Source: Parasponia andersonii
Taxonomy: Eukaryota; Streptophyta; Magnoliopsida; Rosales; Cannabaceae
Direction: 5' to 3'
NCBI GenBank assembly: GCA_002914805.1
Contig: JXTB01000603.1
Coordinates: 28,713-92,712, forward strand
Length of the DNA stretch: 64,000 bases
Shown here: in pieces, positions 37,303-49,300 of the stretch
Layout: each line of letters begins with the position of its first letter
How positions within the stretch are numbered: the stretch's first letter is position 1
Translations under genes and position numbers: made by a program
The notes under the pieces: generated by a model
What the model was told of the DNA's origin: nothing
Seen by the model: only the letters and a program-made list of their open reading frames with translations
Databases searched by the model: none

Positions 37303-40212
37303 TTTTGATAAGATCATACAATATTGTAATACAACTAGAAAAGTGATTTCAAAACACCCGTGACAAAGTCATTTTAGCCCAAATTACTATTACTTACGCC
37401 GATTCCCTTATTACAAGCAGTAAAGTCTGAACCTATTTCGTGAAATAAAAGATAGTGTAAGAATCCTGGAATAAACCATAAAATATCTATATCATTCATC
37501 CTTAGTCAAGATAGTAATAAATAAATAAATAGATATATATAATGATGTTTTAATAGAGATTTTTATTTTTGTTCTATGGATAGATACTATGACTAAGTTG
37601 AAAATGACTTACAATAACAAGTCATAATAAGTCATTTTTACCTACAACTATTCCATTCTAATTTTTTAGAGAATCCTCTTTTCATCCATTGAGGTAGGAA
37701 TAAGTTTTGGAATGACTTTTAAGGAAAATAATTTAGAATGATTTTTTAAGGAAAAAATTTTGACAAAAAATATTAGTATTTAATTATATATATTGTTAAT
37801 TTTTTTTTATCGAAATATATATATATTTATATATATATATATATATATTTAGTTTATTAAAATACAACAAGTAACTACTAGCTAGCTAATTAAATAGCAT
37901 TCAAGCTAAATGCTACGAAGGTTATTATGATAATATTCTCGTAATGTAAATAGCCTTAAATATCATCAATTAAGGCCCTAGTTATTAAGTTGTGTCACTT
38001 AGACGAAGATTGTGATGTCTTTACTCGTAATGAAGATAAATATGGAAAAAGATTAGTGTGTTGATAAACGGAAGACTTAACATTAATAAAAGTATAGTAA
38101 TACTTAGTCGTCTCGTTTATGAATAGCTCATAGAAATACTTATTGTTAATATAAACTATAAAATATAAGGAATGGTTTTTTAGGGAAAAAGTTTTGATAA
38201 AAAATATTGGTATTAATGAGATTATATCATATGCTTTATATGTGAAAGAAGTGTTATCTGCTTATGATATTAATGAGATTATATCATAAAACAATCTGCA
38301 ATGTTCTTATTTTTTTTATTTTTGTTATTATTTTTATTATTATTTTGAAAGAAGTAATATCCTATTTTAAAATAAGTCTACATGTAAAATTAAAAAGAAT
38401 ATTAAGGTAATTAAATATATAAAACGTGAAATAAAAAAAAACGAGAGAGAGAGAAAAAAAAGATTATTGACTAGATAAGCTATATATGATTTCGAAAAAA
38501 ATTAGTTAAACTAGTTAACCTAGGAAAAAGAAAAAAACAACCTGTAGGACTAAAATTAAAAAAAAAATAAGGAAGGATATATTTGTATTTGATTTGTAAT
38601 AACAATAATACAACCTGTTGCCTAAGGCCATTGTCTCAGGCCCCATTTACGGTGAAGGCCTCCTTTAATGAAGAAAAAATTAAGTTATGTAGAAAAGAAC
38701 TACAAATATAAACCGGGCTCTTTTTAAGGTCTTAGTACTGTGTTTTTAGAAAAATGTCATTTTTTAAATATTTAGAAAAATATTATTTTAAAATAATAAC
38801 TAATAACCAGTAATTAAAGATATTTTTAATTAGTATATAAATGGTAACTATTTTTCAGAAATTAATAACTATTAACGATTTCATAATAATATTTTTCTAA
38901 AACTTTTTTAAAAGTGATCATATTAAAAAAAAAAAAGCAGTAAAAGAATTGAGAATTGAAAAAAAAAAAAGTGACTACCGTATTTTTATAATTCTTTTTT
39001 GCTTTTATAAGTAAAAGTGTTAGAAACCCTCCTATAAATTATCTTATAATAATTTATTATCTGCTAGTAATTTTGTTTTAAACTAATGAATTGTAAATAC
39101 CTTTAATTCAGAATGAAATTAAATATCTAGAAACTTTTAAAATCAAATTAAGCAATATCTATTATATCACTCCAGTTTGAAAAAGAAAAGGCTAATCTTA
39201 TCAAAACTATCAACACTAAATATTCTTCCTCACAAAATTTACTATAAAACTAGTGATTTCGGAAATACTTTTATTATTTTCAAAATTATTATTGTTAATT
39301 TCTTCTTCCTACTCTTACCATATTAGTTATTTTAATTCTCGAAAACAAAATTAGTACGAGGAATCCAGACCTTCGTTCAACACATAATATTCGTTTTTTC
39401 AGTGTTCTTTAATTTTTACATCACGACTTTTCTCTTTTAGTATTGTATTGTAAATATAACTAATAATTATTTGCATTAATGTTCTCTTTGGCATTTTCAG
39501 TAATAACTATGCCAAAATAAAACATTATGAAATATAAATCTCGTAAATAATAAAAACAAAACTCAACAATGTTAGATTTAATTTACTAATGAAAGGCATA
39601 GCATAAATTTTCAATTAAAAAAATAAAAATTTGCCTAATGAATGGCATATCAGAAGTAAAGAATGACAATACATAAATCAACAATGAAATGAAAATTAGG
39701 AAAAAATAAACAATAGAAAAGGGATTGAAATAAAAATTTCAACTCATAACTCACAAATCGATTACCAATTTTTTAAGTCATAAATAACTTTTACATTTGT
39801 ATACACATTAATTAGATTTTTTAATTACTAATATTATTATTACCATGACATTAAAATTCAATGACCCAAATTGGAGAAAAAAATCTCCATTGAAACACCA
39901 CCTATACATAAATATATATTGAAATATATATGACCCAAAGTGTATTCATTGTAATTTTGTAAACTCACAAGGACAACGACATAATGTAAGGGACCACCTA
40001 AAAAGAAAAGAGAAAACTCTAACAGCCAACAATTAAACAATAACACACCTGTAAAATGTCATTTAAATGTTAAAAGTTGTCAATTCAATAATTAGTGCAC
40101 ATAGATATTATTTAACCCGCATCGCATACAATCCTAGAGAGGTTACCAAGGGAAATTTACTACAAAATACTCTGGAGGATACTTATGCCGGCTCTGCCAT
40201 TGCCAGCACCTT
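37303..40212. other. AT-rich intergenic DNA downstream of the NAC pair
   Basis: The region is very AT-rich with many poly(A) and poly(T) runs and a (TA)n tract near 37816-37850. No coding frame with a recognisable domain is present. The last 100 bases or so are the 3' UTR of the minus-strand NAC gene that ends at 40213. Confidence 0.5.
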
Positions 40213-43200
40213 CTAACTATCCAAAGCTTTACCTGATATATATATATGGCTCCCAATTTTGAAACTCAGAGAAATAATTAGTACCCAAAAGAACATAAAG
40301 AAGAACAAGCCTTTTGTCACCACAGATGCTGTCTTGCCGGAAAGTACGCCACCCATTGGCATCATAGAAGCAGAACTAACATCAGCTAGGGTAAGGTCAA
40401 CATTACCATTCTTGCCAAAAGACCAGTCGGTCCCATTTCCATCTAAGCTCAAGTTTCTTATTCTGATCATGACAGCAGTTACATGAACTGAACTGGAAGA
40501 TTGTCCTACAGAATTTAGCCGAAGAGCTGCATCTTTTGTAGGAAACTCTGCTGCGAATGCAGGAGGGGCAGGGATGCTGCCCAACATGTGACTGGCCTGT
40601 TTGCTGAATTGATATTTAAAATCTGCACAAGAAATAACACAAGAATGAAATGAAGATCACAAAAGAGTATTGAAACTTCACCTCTTCGATAACTCGTTTA
40701 TTTTCTTATGTGTAAGTAATATTCCTAAAAATTCAAGAAACGAGAAAACATCAGGGTCAGTGGGATAATCTTTACTTGATTCAAACTTTGCGACCTCTGC
40801 CTTTTGATTTGAGGAGGAAGCCCCGTTGTTATCATGATGTGCTTCCACCAAATGTTCAGCTCCCGTGGGCATTATCTCAGCTTCTCCAGTCACCAGCTGT
40901 TAAAAAATAAAGTTACAATAAAGATAACCAAAAACAAAAAATCTAATCATAAGTGACACAGAATCCAATAACTCTCACAAATTTTACCTTCCGGGGGAGA
41001 GGATCTTCTTCGGTAACATTGTTTTCAACCCCCATAATCTGAGAAGAATCGAGATCCAAGTATTGAGAAATGTCCTCTTCCGGATCAAAGTAGTTAAGGA
41101 ACTCATTAAGCATATCAAAAGCTTGAGGCTCTTCTTCGATGGGATTTGAAAGATCATTAGTTTCAAGGTATAGCCCCTCACCAAATGGAGGATTGCCAGT
41201 AGCATCTAGGCATTGTTCACCAAGTGAGTAATTGACATCAACAGGATTTCCACTACCAGTAGGTTGAACAAAATATTCCTCTTTAACTGGTTGTGCATTC
41301 ATCTCATATTGCTCTGGTAACTGGAAGAAAATCTGTTCATCACCAAGCTCTGAAGTTTCCATGGCTATAATGGGCTTCAAATCATCCTCAGCAAAGTCCC
41401 CAGAATGCTCAAAGTAGTTGCTTGTCTCACCATGACAAAAAATTTGTGGGAGCAGAGCAATTTCTGATGGATCATCAGCAAAATCACCAGAATTCTCAAC
41501 ATCGATGTGTGTTTCCCCATGGTAGAAGTTCAATGGATCGGCAGCAATTTCTGATGGAATTCCTGTACCAAAATTCTGGAAGAAAGGATTTTCCAACTAT
41601 TGAGACTTCAAAAGTGATTAAAATTAAATAGAAAAAAATGTAAGGGTTAAAGGTGGCACAGTTAAGGAAAAAAGGATACGTGAATTGCATGTTCTAGTAC
41701 TAAAGAAAACACTAGGTAACATGGAGTACACTACACAGACTAATAAACAATGATCATGATGCAATTAAGAAGATGAGAAAACATGGCAAATCCAGAGTAA
41801 ACTCCAACAAATTTAAATATGCAAGGCCTGAAAATTCCATAGTTCTGAATCGCAAAGTGTAAAACCGCAAACATTCCAGCGTAAGCATGTCGATACTTAC
41901 CTATTTTATAGGTCTAAACGTGTTACTAACATGACGATTTAGTACCACCTCAAAAGAAAATTTGCAAAGAATATTGTAAGCATGTATTCTTTCATCTTTG
42001 TACTCTATTTATTTGTTCCATCAAGGCATCAACTAATTCTTCACTGATTTAACTTTCTTTCATATTAAATTTCTGTGGGTATCAATATGGAAAGTTGAAA
42101 GAAAGGTTATTTAATTTTTATTTGCAGCCAAACAAAGCACATGGTAAGACCCTGTTTATGAAATAAGAAATACAACATAACCAATTTAATTTCTATTCTC
42201 GCACCCACTTGCTGAAAATTTTGCTAATTCTAGGAGTTCAAAAAGTTGATGACAAAGTCTCCATGTAGACTATACTATGCCATTCAACAAACAAACATTC
42301 TATCTTGAGACTCCCTCCCTATTTCGCACAGTCAAATACAAGGAATTCTAATGTATTTCCTTCCTCAGTCACTTCCTTTAACTTCTCTAAGCAAAAGAAA
42401 ACCGAGCAACGCAAGATCATGGTAGAACACAGGATGAGATGTGGTGCATGTCAACTGCCTATGTCAAATTCAACATATGAAAATGCCTTTCTGATGGGAA
42501 AAGCATGCCATAAAAATTTCAACACAGGTAGCCACATATGTACCAATGCTTAGAAGATAATGACACATGCGGAACTGCCCTTTAGTAGTCAATACAGCCC
42601 AATATGAAGAAAACCATATGAAAAAGATCAATGTACAGTTATGAGAAGCCACGCTCATCACCTTGACAATGCACAAAGTTACAATCAACACTGAACAAAT
42701 CCCAGGAGAGAACTACAGTAAGAATAAAAGAGACGCTACAAAAGTAACTAATGAATTGTTCGGGGAACATGTTGGTTTTCCCAAGTCACGCGTATGAAGA
42801 AGCAATGACGTTAATTACAACTGACCACAGAGTCTATGACATTAGTTTAGATCAAGTTCAGCCAAGACACCTGGAAAGTATTTACCTTCCATTTGTTGGA
42901 CATTACACTTCTGCAACACGGGCAAAAACAGGAGTTCAATGCAACAAGCATAACGTGAAATATATGAGTTCACTTCATGTGATGATTTTAGCAGGCAGCA
43001 ATCTTTAGTTATCCCAGGAAACATATCACCAAGTAGACATGAAAAGAGAAAGAAAGAAACCGGACAAAGGATTAACCTGATCAAGCTCATTCACGTCAAC
43101 ATGTGCACCATCACCAACTACCACTTCACTGCTCAGCACCTCTTCACCTGGCACTAAAGCCACCTCATCATCTTCCCACTCTTCCTCAATAAAAGGGGCC

Positions 43201-43934
43201 CCGTACTGCTCCCCGTTCTTGGGCCCAGTACCGCTTTTCTGGAATATCCTACAAAGAACAAACGCATCCTTCTCCACCAAATAAAACGAAACAAAAACCA
43301 TCAATACCAATCCAATGAAATTAATACACCAAAAAACGAAAAACCAACAGCAAACGACATCCTAACCTGAGGAATTCCGGCTTTCTTCAACTCCTCATCC
43401 TCGAGGCGGTACTCGTGCATGACCCAGTTGGTCCTAGCGCCTTTAGGAGCTCGCCCAGTATGGAAAACGAGAGTCTTCTTCATCCCAGCAACCCTGGATT
43501 TATAGTGGATCGGGCGGTCTTTCCCCGTCGTCTTCCAGTACCCTTTTACGGTAGCCCGATTAGTCCTCCACCCATTTCCATACTTCTTATCCAAAGCACT
43601 AAAAAAATACCACTCCAGGTCCCTAGTCTTGAGCCTCGACTTATCTAAAACACCCCCCAAACAACACCAAAACATCCAAATCACAAACCCCCTAAACACA
43701 AAACATCAAAAACCAAAATTTAAAGCAAAAATCATCAAAGAAAATTCATAGTAAAAAAGAAGACTAACCAGGAAGATCCCAAGGCTCAATCTTGTAGATA
43801 TCGACGACGGAGATTGGGTCAACCCGCAGAGGTTTACCGCAGACCTTCCGCTTCAGGTAATAGCTAACAAGCTCTTCATCGGTTGGATGGAATCGAAACC
43901 CGGGAGCGAGCGAGGTAGAGGAGTCACGGCCCAT
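40213..43934 (-). CDS. Membrane-anchored NAC transcription factor (NAC053/NAC078-like)
   Basis: Six exons: 43934-43769, 43644-43367, 43268-43077, 41575-40988, 40896-40776, 40622-40213. They join in frame to 584 residues. The NAC DNA-binding domain fills the first three exons: [104 protein letters not shown]. The 196-residue acidic exon 4 is a likely activation region. It contains an internal repeat ([19 protein letters not shown] / [19 protein letters not shown]). The C-terminus has one hydrophobic helix, [18 protein letters not shown], so the protein should be tail-anchored in a membrane and released by proteolysis, as known for the NTL group. NAC053 and NAC078 of Arabidopsis are close relatives and control proteasome-stress genes; that role is inferred here. 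The exon 3 acceptor could be GAG|AAG or AAG|GAT; the latter keeps the family sequence Q-DAFVLC. Confidence 0.93.
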
Positions 43935-44040
43935 CAAAAATCGAAATCGAAATTGCGAAAAAGCCCAAAATTGAAGAAACTAAATCAGAATTAGAGATTA
44001 GAAAAGACCCAATTGCGGATTCAAAATACGAGCAAAGAAT

Positions 44041-44054
44041 TAGGGTTAGGGTTT
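44041..44054 (-). promoter_or_regulatory. Telo-box in the leader of the NAC053/078-like gene
   Basis: The minus strand reads AAACCCTAACCCTA about 110 bases before the ATG. Telo-boxes of this type are frequent near transcription starts of plant genes for growth and protein-synthesis functions. Confidence 0.5.
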
Positions 44055-44138
44055 GTGGATTTTTTTTTTTTTTTTTGGGGGTTGGGGGGAGGGGTTTCCT
44101 TGTCAAATTATCAGTGAGAATAGTCAGAGCGAGAAAAG

Positions 44139-44174
44139 TTAGAGACGGAGGAAGGAGGAGAATAGCCGAGCCAT
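44139..44174 (-). CDS. Possible upstream ORF (11 codons) of the NAC053/078-like gene
   Basis: An ATG in strong context (A at -3, G at +4) opens MARLFSSFLRL and stops at TAA, well before the main ATG at 43934. It would be in the leader only if transcription begins near the TATA box at 44215-44222, and it would then lie close to the cap. No conservation can be judged here. Confidence 0.3.
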   Translation of the reverse strand: MARLFSSFLRL

Positions 44175-44214
44175 TGTGTAGTCGTTGGAGCCTAAGCCCG
44201 CGAGGCTTTGGGGG

Positions 44215-44222
44215 TTTATATA
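44215..44222 (-). promoter_or_regulatory. TATA box of the NAC053/078-like gene
   Basis: The minus strand reads GTATATAAACCCC, a good plant TATA box, about 285 bases upstream of the ATG. The start of transcription would then be near 44185 and the leader about 250 bases long. Confidence 0.5.
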
Positions 44223-44229
44223 CATAGTC

Positions 44230-46361
44230 AGTCGTCTCCGTCCTCGCTAAGTTAAATATCGGAGAGTTTTCCGTGACCCTTCGGTGATGTACTAGTGTAT
44301 CACCCGCATGACGTGGCAAGTCGAGAAGTGCTGTGCTTTTGTAGTTTGGTGGGCCCATGGTGAAGCTTCTGACGTGGCGGCTCAATCGCCGTTTCTGTGA
44401 CGGACCGAATGCGTCTGTAAGCGCTGACGTAATTGCACGCGTTATAGTTGGAGGGAGCACTGGAGAATGAATATCTGTTTCAAAAATTGGGGCGAAAGTT
44501 TTGAAAAATAAACAAAATAAAATAAAAAAAGAAATGGATATTAAGATGTGTGTTAATTAAACAAATAGGTTTGGAATTATTTATTGATGAGTAAGAAGAA
44601 AAATTTTAGTTTTAAAATAGAAGTATGAGTTTAAGGGTGAATTGACCCGTTCCAATGTAGAATTATTTTTATATTTTGGTAGGTTAGAATTTAAACCAAA
44701 AAATAAAAAAGAATTTTAAAGGGAAAAAAAAATCATGGCTCACTGTCACAATTGCATTGGAAAAATGCGTTTTTGGTTATTATAGCTACAAGCCCTTTAT
44801 TCCTTTTCTTTTTTTTGTTTGAAAAATTAACTTTCTTTTTCCTAAATTGAAAAAAAAAACATCTTTTTTCGTTATCCAGAGAAATAGACCCCAAGTAATT
44901 TGTGAATAGACCAAAATGTACACGACAGATAATCGCAAAATAGATAAAAGTTGTCATGTAACATGACCAAACTATAATATCATTTTGTGTTACAGTCAGA
45001 AATGTTTAATGTTATGTAAAACATTAGAGTAAGGTATTTCCGTAATTAAAAAAAAGGTTCATTTTCGAGGAAAAGTAGTACTTTCTATTTTTCCCAGTAC
45101 AAGAAAGAAAAAGGCCATTCACCCAATAATCCCTCTTACATCTTAGGCATAGGAATATGCGCACGTCACTAAAATATGTATGTTATAAAATATATGGTGT
45201 AATTAAAATGATATTTAAATTATCTAAAGGAAAATATTTGGATTTTAAAATACGGAACAAAATAACATATTTTCCAAGTACGGCGTAGTCAAGACTCAAG
45301 GAGACACAATTAAGTAATCAGCAACAAAGTTGAAAAGGGTAAAGAGTGAATAATTTTGGAGAGGAAAAGAGATTGAGAAAACAGAAGGTTTAGGTGACAT
45401 GGAAAGGTCAAATATGTTGTAGACTTATTCAGCTTATGTGTACATTACTATACTAATACATTTCATAGAAAAAATGCTGCTGCTGCTGCTGCTGCAACAT
45501 TGTGTTTGAAAGTTTTAAAGATAATTCTTTGGATAAGAAAAAGACACAAGACAGCTTCAACTTTGGCAATCACACCAGGTAGAAAAAGGTTTGTGTTTTT
45601 TTCAACTATTTGAGAATCGGGTCACTTTTCTCTTGTTTTTTTTTTTTTTTTTTTTCAAAAGGATCATTTATGAAGAAACAACATATCAATTTCATAATTA
45701 ACTCAAGAAACAATCGAAACTTTACCGCATTTCAATTGTTCAAGCACAAGCTTTCCAGGGCTGCCCAGCTAATTTTCCAGTTACATCTGTTGGTGGTGAT
45801 TCTTTACTGCAGAAGAGCACAAGCTGAAGCACTCATAATTGAACATACTTCAGAAATCTAGAGTAGTGCCTATATCCTTTGCCAGAGTTGCAGCAACCGA
45901 GAATAACCCAGATTCGATCTTCTGTCCTTGACATAATGCAGACAATAGGAAAAAATAGAAAACCCAAGAATCTCTGTAGAACTTCAAACAATTTGGACCC
46001 CAAACTCATTCTCCGGAAATTTTGAAGACAGGGTCTACTTTCTTCCCTGTAAAATTTACTCACCACAGATTCTCCATAACTTAAATGATTCTAGCTGTTT
46101 AAAAAGAGACTCGATAAGGTTCAATTTAGAAACACGAAGGTTTTAGCTACAATAAGGTCTGACACGGAAAGCTAATGGAGAGTCTACTAAGATACCACAT
46201 TATTTAGTTTGCTATTTCATAAGAATAGCCAATGACTCGATAAACAAGAAAGATAGTTTAGAACTCTGACAGAGAATACTCTCCTGCAAATTAAACGACT
46301 TGCAGACAGGAGTCATAAGGAGCAGCCAGCTCACCGGGCAAAGAAAATGGGATTTTGCCCA
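44230..46361. other. Space between the two NAC genes
   Basis: The part next to 44230 is the promoter of the NAC053/078-like gene, and the part near 46361 is the 3' flank of the upstream NAC gene. A TGC trinucleotide repeat (seven units, 45475-45495) and a long poly(T) run near 45639-45656 are present. The 178-codon minus-strand frame at 43924-44460 runs through promoter and leader and is not supported. Confidence 0.5.
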
Positions 46362-49300
46362 CTAGACACCTCCGCTGCTGCTTTTCAAGTCACTGTTCTC
46401 CTTGTTAAGAATTTCAATTCTAGACTGAAGGATGTTGATCATAGCTTGGGCGCTCATCATTTCAAATTTTAGTGCGTCTCTCTCAATAGAAACCTGGTGG
46501 ATCTCCTGTTGCAGATCATGTATGAATTTCAAGCAGCTAGGTGGCAAAGACGAATCGAGATTAGCAGCATCAAGCTCGGGAGGAACTGGAGTATTCTCTT
46601 TGGGTTCAATGGATTCTAACAGCGAATACTCCACCAATGCCGATAGAAAATTTCTTGTTGTGGGTGGCCTTGTCGCTGTTGTCATTGTCGACATTGTTGT
46701 TGCTGCAGTTGTTGTTGAAGAGCTACGATCCTGAGTAGCTCCACTTGAGTTTTCTGAAGCATTACAATTGCTAGAACTCGTATCATTATGCCGCCTTCTT
46801 TTATACATCAGCAGTGGCGAGGACAAGCGGTCAGCACCCAAGGGCAAGTGTTGCTGCCCATCTCCGCCAGGTACAGGACGAACATCCAAGCTATCTTCTC
46901 GGTTGACCACACATAGCTGAAAATCATCTTGTCTCTCGATCTTGCACAAAGGTAAAACCTTTTGATCTTCTCTTGGAAGATCCAGAGCACGAAGACCATC
47001 CTTTTTGATGGACTCAGTATTCTGAAATGATAAACAATATCAAATGCAAGTTTTGGATGTATAGAGAAACGAAAATGGAAACAGGGAGGAGCTACAATAC
47101 TCGAGAGTCTAAGTATCCAATAGAATTTCAGCCAAAATAGTAACAATAATAATTTGATATGCAGATTTATCATGTAATCGAGTCCCATTTTAGCATCAAT
47201 ATAGAAGTTGTGTAGATGATAATAAATGAAACAGGTAAAAGTGAAGAGAAATAAAATCCATAGGAAAAGAGGCTAGGAGCCTAGGACTATCTATCAACCT
47301 TTCTTTCTTTTCCACTGGTTTCTTTCAGCTAGGATTTATCAACCGATTGTAATTTAACTAGTTATATGGCAAAAGTTGATTGATTTTCATAACGATGCCA
47401 TGACTTTTTTGTAACAGTGCTGCAAACTTGCAAATTCATGACAACCTAATCACCAATCACAGGCAGCATTTGATATCAGCAACAAAAATGTTTTTTTTTT
47501 TCCCTATTCCTTATCTCTCCTTCCATACAATTCTCCAACAATGTCAAACCAATCCACAACAAAACCTTCACTCCACTTCCCTGCAATACAGGAATCAATC
47601 AAATCTCAAAGACGGACATGTCCATGTTAAGCAAGAAGCATATTAGTGGACTACTTTAACCGTCTAGGTCTAGCCCTCATACGACTTTCTTATTATGGTT
47701 CACAAGGTAATTCCATGAAGTATCCAGTGACTACAGCAAAGCATTCGTATGAAGGAAGTTCATCTACAGATAATCCGGACTATCCATCTCCCGATGTTAG
47801 TTATTAAGGAACCAAAGCATAGCATGTAGCTTGTCTTGAACAGCCAGCCATTCGAAATGATTAACAGGCAATGATCATAGCATAGAATGCTTTTATTATA
47901 GATATGTTACTTACCAAAGAAACGAGTTCAATTAATGCATTATTGACTGCTTTAGAAATTCTAAACTTCAAATGAATATCATCGGCCCCAACAGTTTTGC
48001 AACTCTCAGCATTTCTATCAATATCGGTTAATATTCATACAAAACAAATATCAATGTAGTAAAATGTCAATCCACAAAAAGTCAACTCAACAAGTTTAGA
48101 TTTACAAATATCAAAACTTTTGCGAACTTCAAGAGAAGCATTACTCTTTAGCAAATTCATCTCCCAACCACCAATTTATGTACATAGTATCCAGCAAAAT
48201 AGTCAGATTTTTCTTTAATGGACCAATGATGCAAGTTCAATCCTACATAAGACAAATAAATGAACAAAAGAACAAAAGACATGTATCCACGTACAATATG
48301 CATTCAGAACATTCATGGTGTGGATGCTGATAAGTTGATTTATTAATTATATCTTGGAAGGGATGCAAAAGTGGATGGCAAGCTGAGTTACTAAATTATA
48401 TCTTGGAAGGGATTGCAAATAAAGGTTCCACTAGGAAAAGTAGAAACAAATTGTCAATAGGCATAGCTGTTATCCAAGTACTGTGATTCAGATCGACCAA
48501 AGAAAGAAACCTCTAATTTGGATACAAAGAGGGAGTCTTGGTAAACAAGCTTTATGTGTGTGGTAAATGCAGGTTGGGAGCATGAGATGGTTGGGCCTCC
48601 AAATCAAAACATTAGAGGCTTAGATCTAATAAAGATGGAGATCTATTTTCCATCTTGCAAGTCAAAGAGCAATACTTCTATACATATTTAGGGGAGACTT
48701 CCCAAATTCAATCCCACCTAACCTGCGAACTTAATTTCGAATACACGTTTGGGGTCCGTATTTTTTTTCTTTTTTCTTTCAATCCCAGAAATATCCCAAA
48801 GTTGCACGGCGAACTCAAGTTTGAAACTAGATCAGCAAGCCGAAGCCTACAATCTTTACAAGGCAGTAAACTCAAGCATATTGCTAGGCAAGTCCCCGTG
48901 AAAAATTGAACCCCATATCTTATTAGAGCATAATATGGGCTTCAGCGACTACTCAACCAACCTTCACAGGTCTTATCACATCATCGGTAATTAAGTTCCT
49001 ATACCCTCAGTTACCTTTTAGTAAATGCACCATCAAGCCAAATGTAGTACTTTCCACAGTTTGAGTGTGCATATTAGAGTACCACTTCCGCACAACGGGA
49101 GTCATTAGTTCAAACCTCCTAGTAAGTAGAATACACTAGATAGCAGTGCCAACATTATACAATAAGCTTTTCTACTCATTCACTTCTACTGATTTTGTAC
49201 ACCATTCATCCTACTATGTTTCCTTAATGATGTTATGATTTCAAATTTATTTGTTACATTGGAAGTCAACTTTACTTGTATTGGATTTTATTCAGATTCA

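Noticed and set aside
43924-44460. 178-codon minus-strand frame upstream of the NAC053/078-like gene
   Set aside because: It covers promoter, TATA box and leader, contains a poly-Lys run from a poly(A)/(T) tract, and overlaps the true start in another frame.
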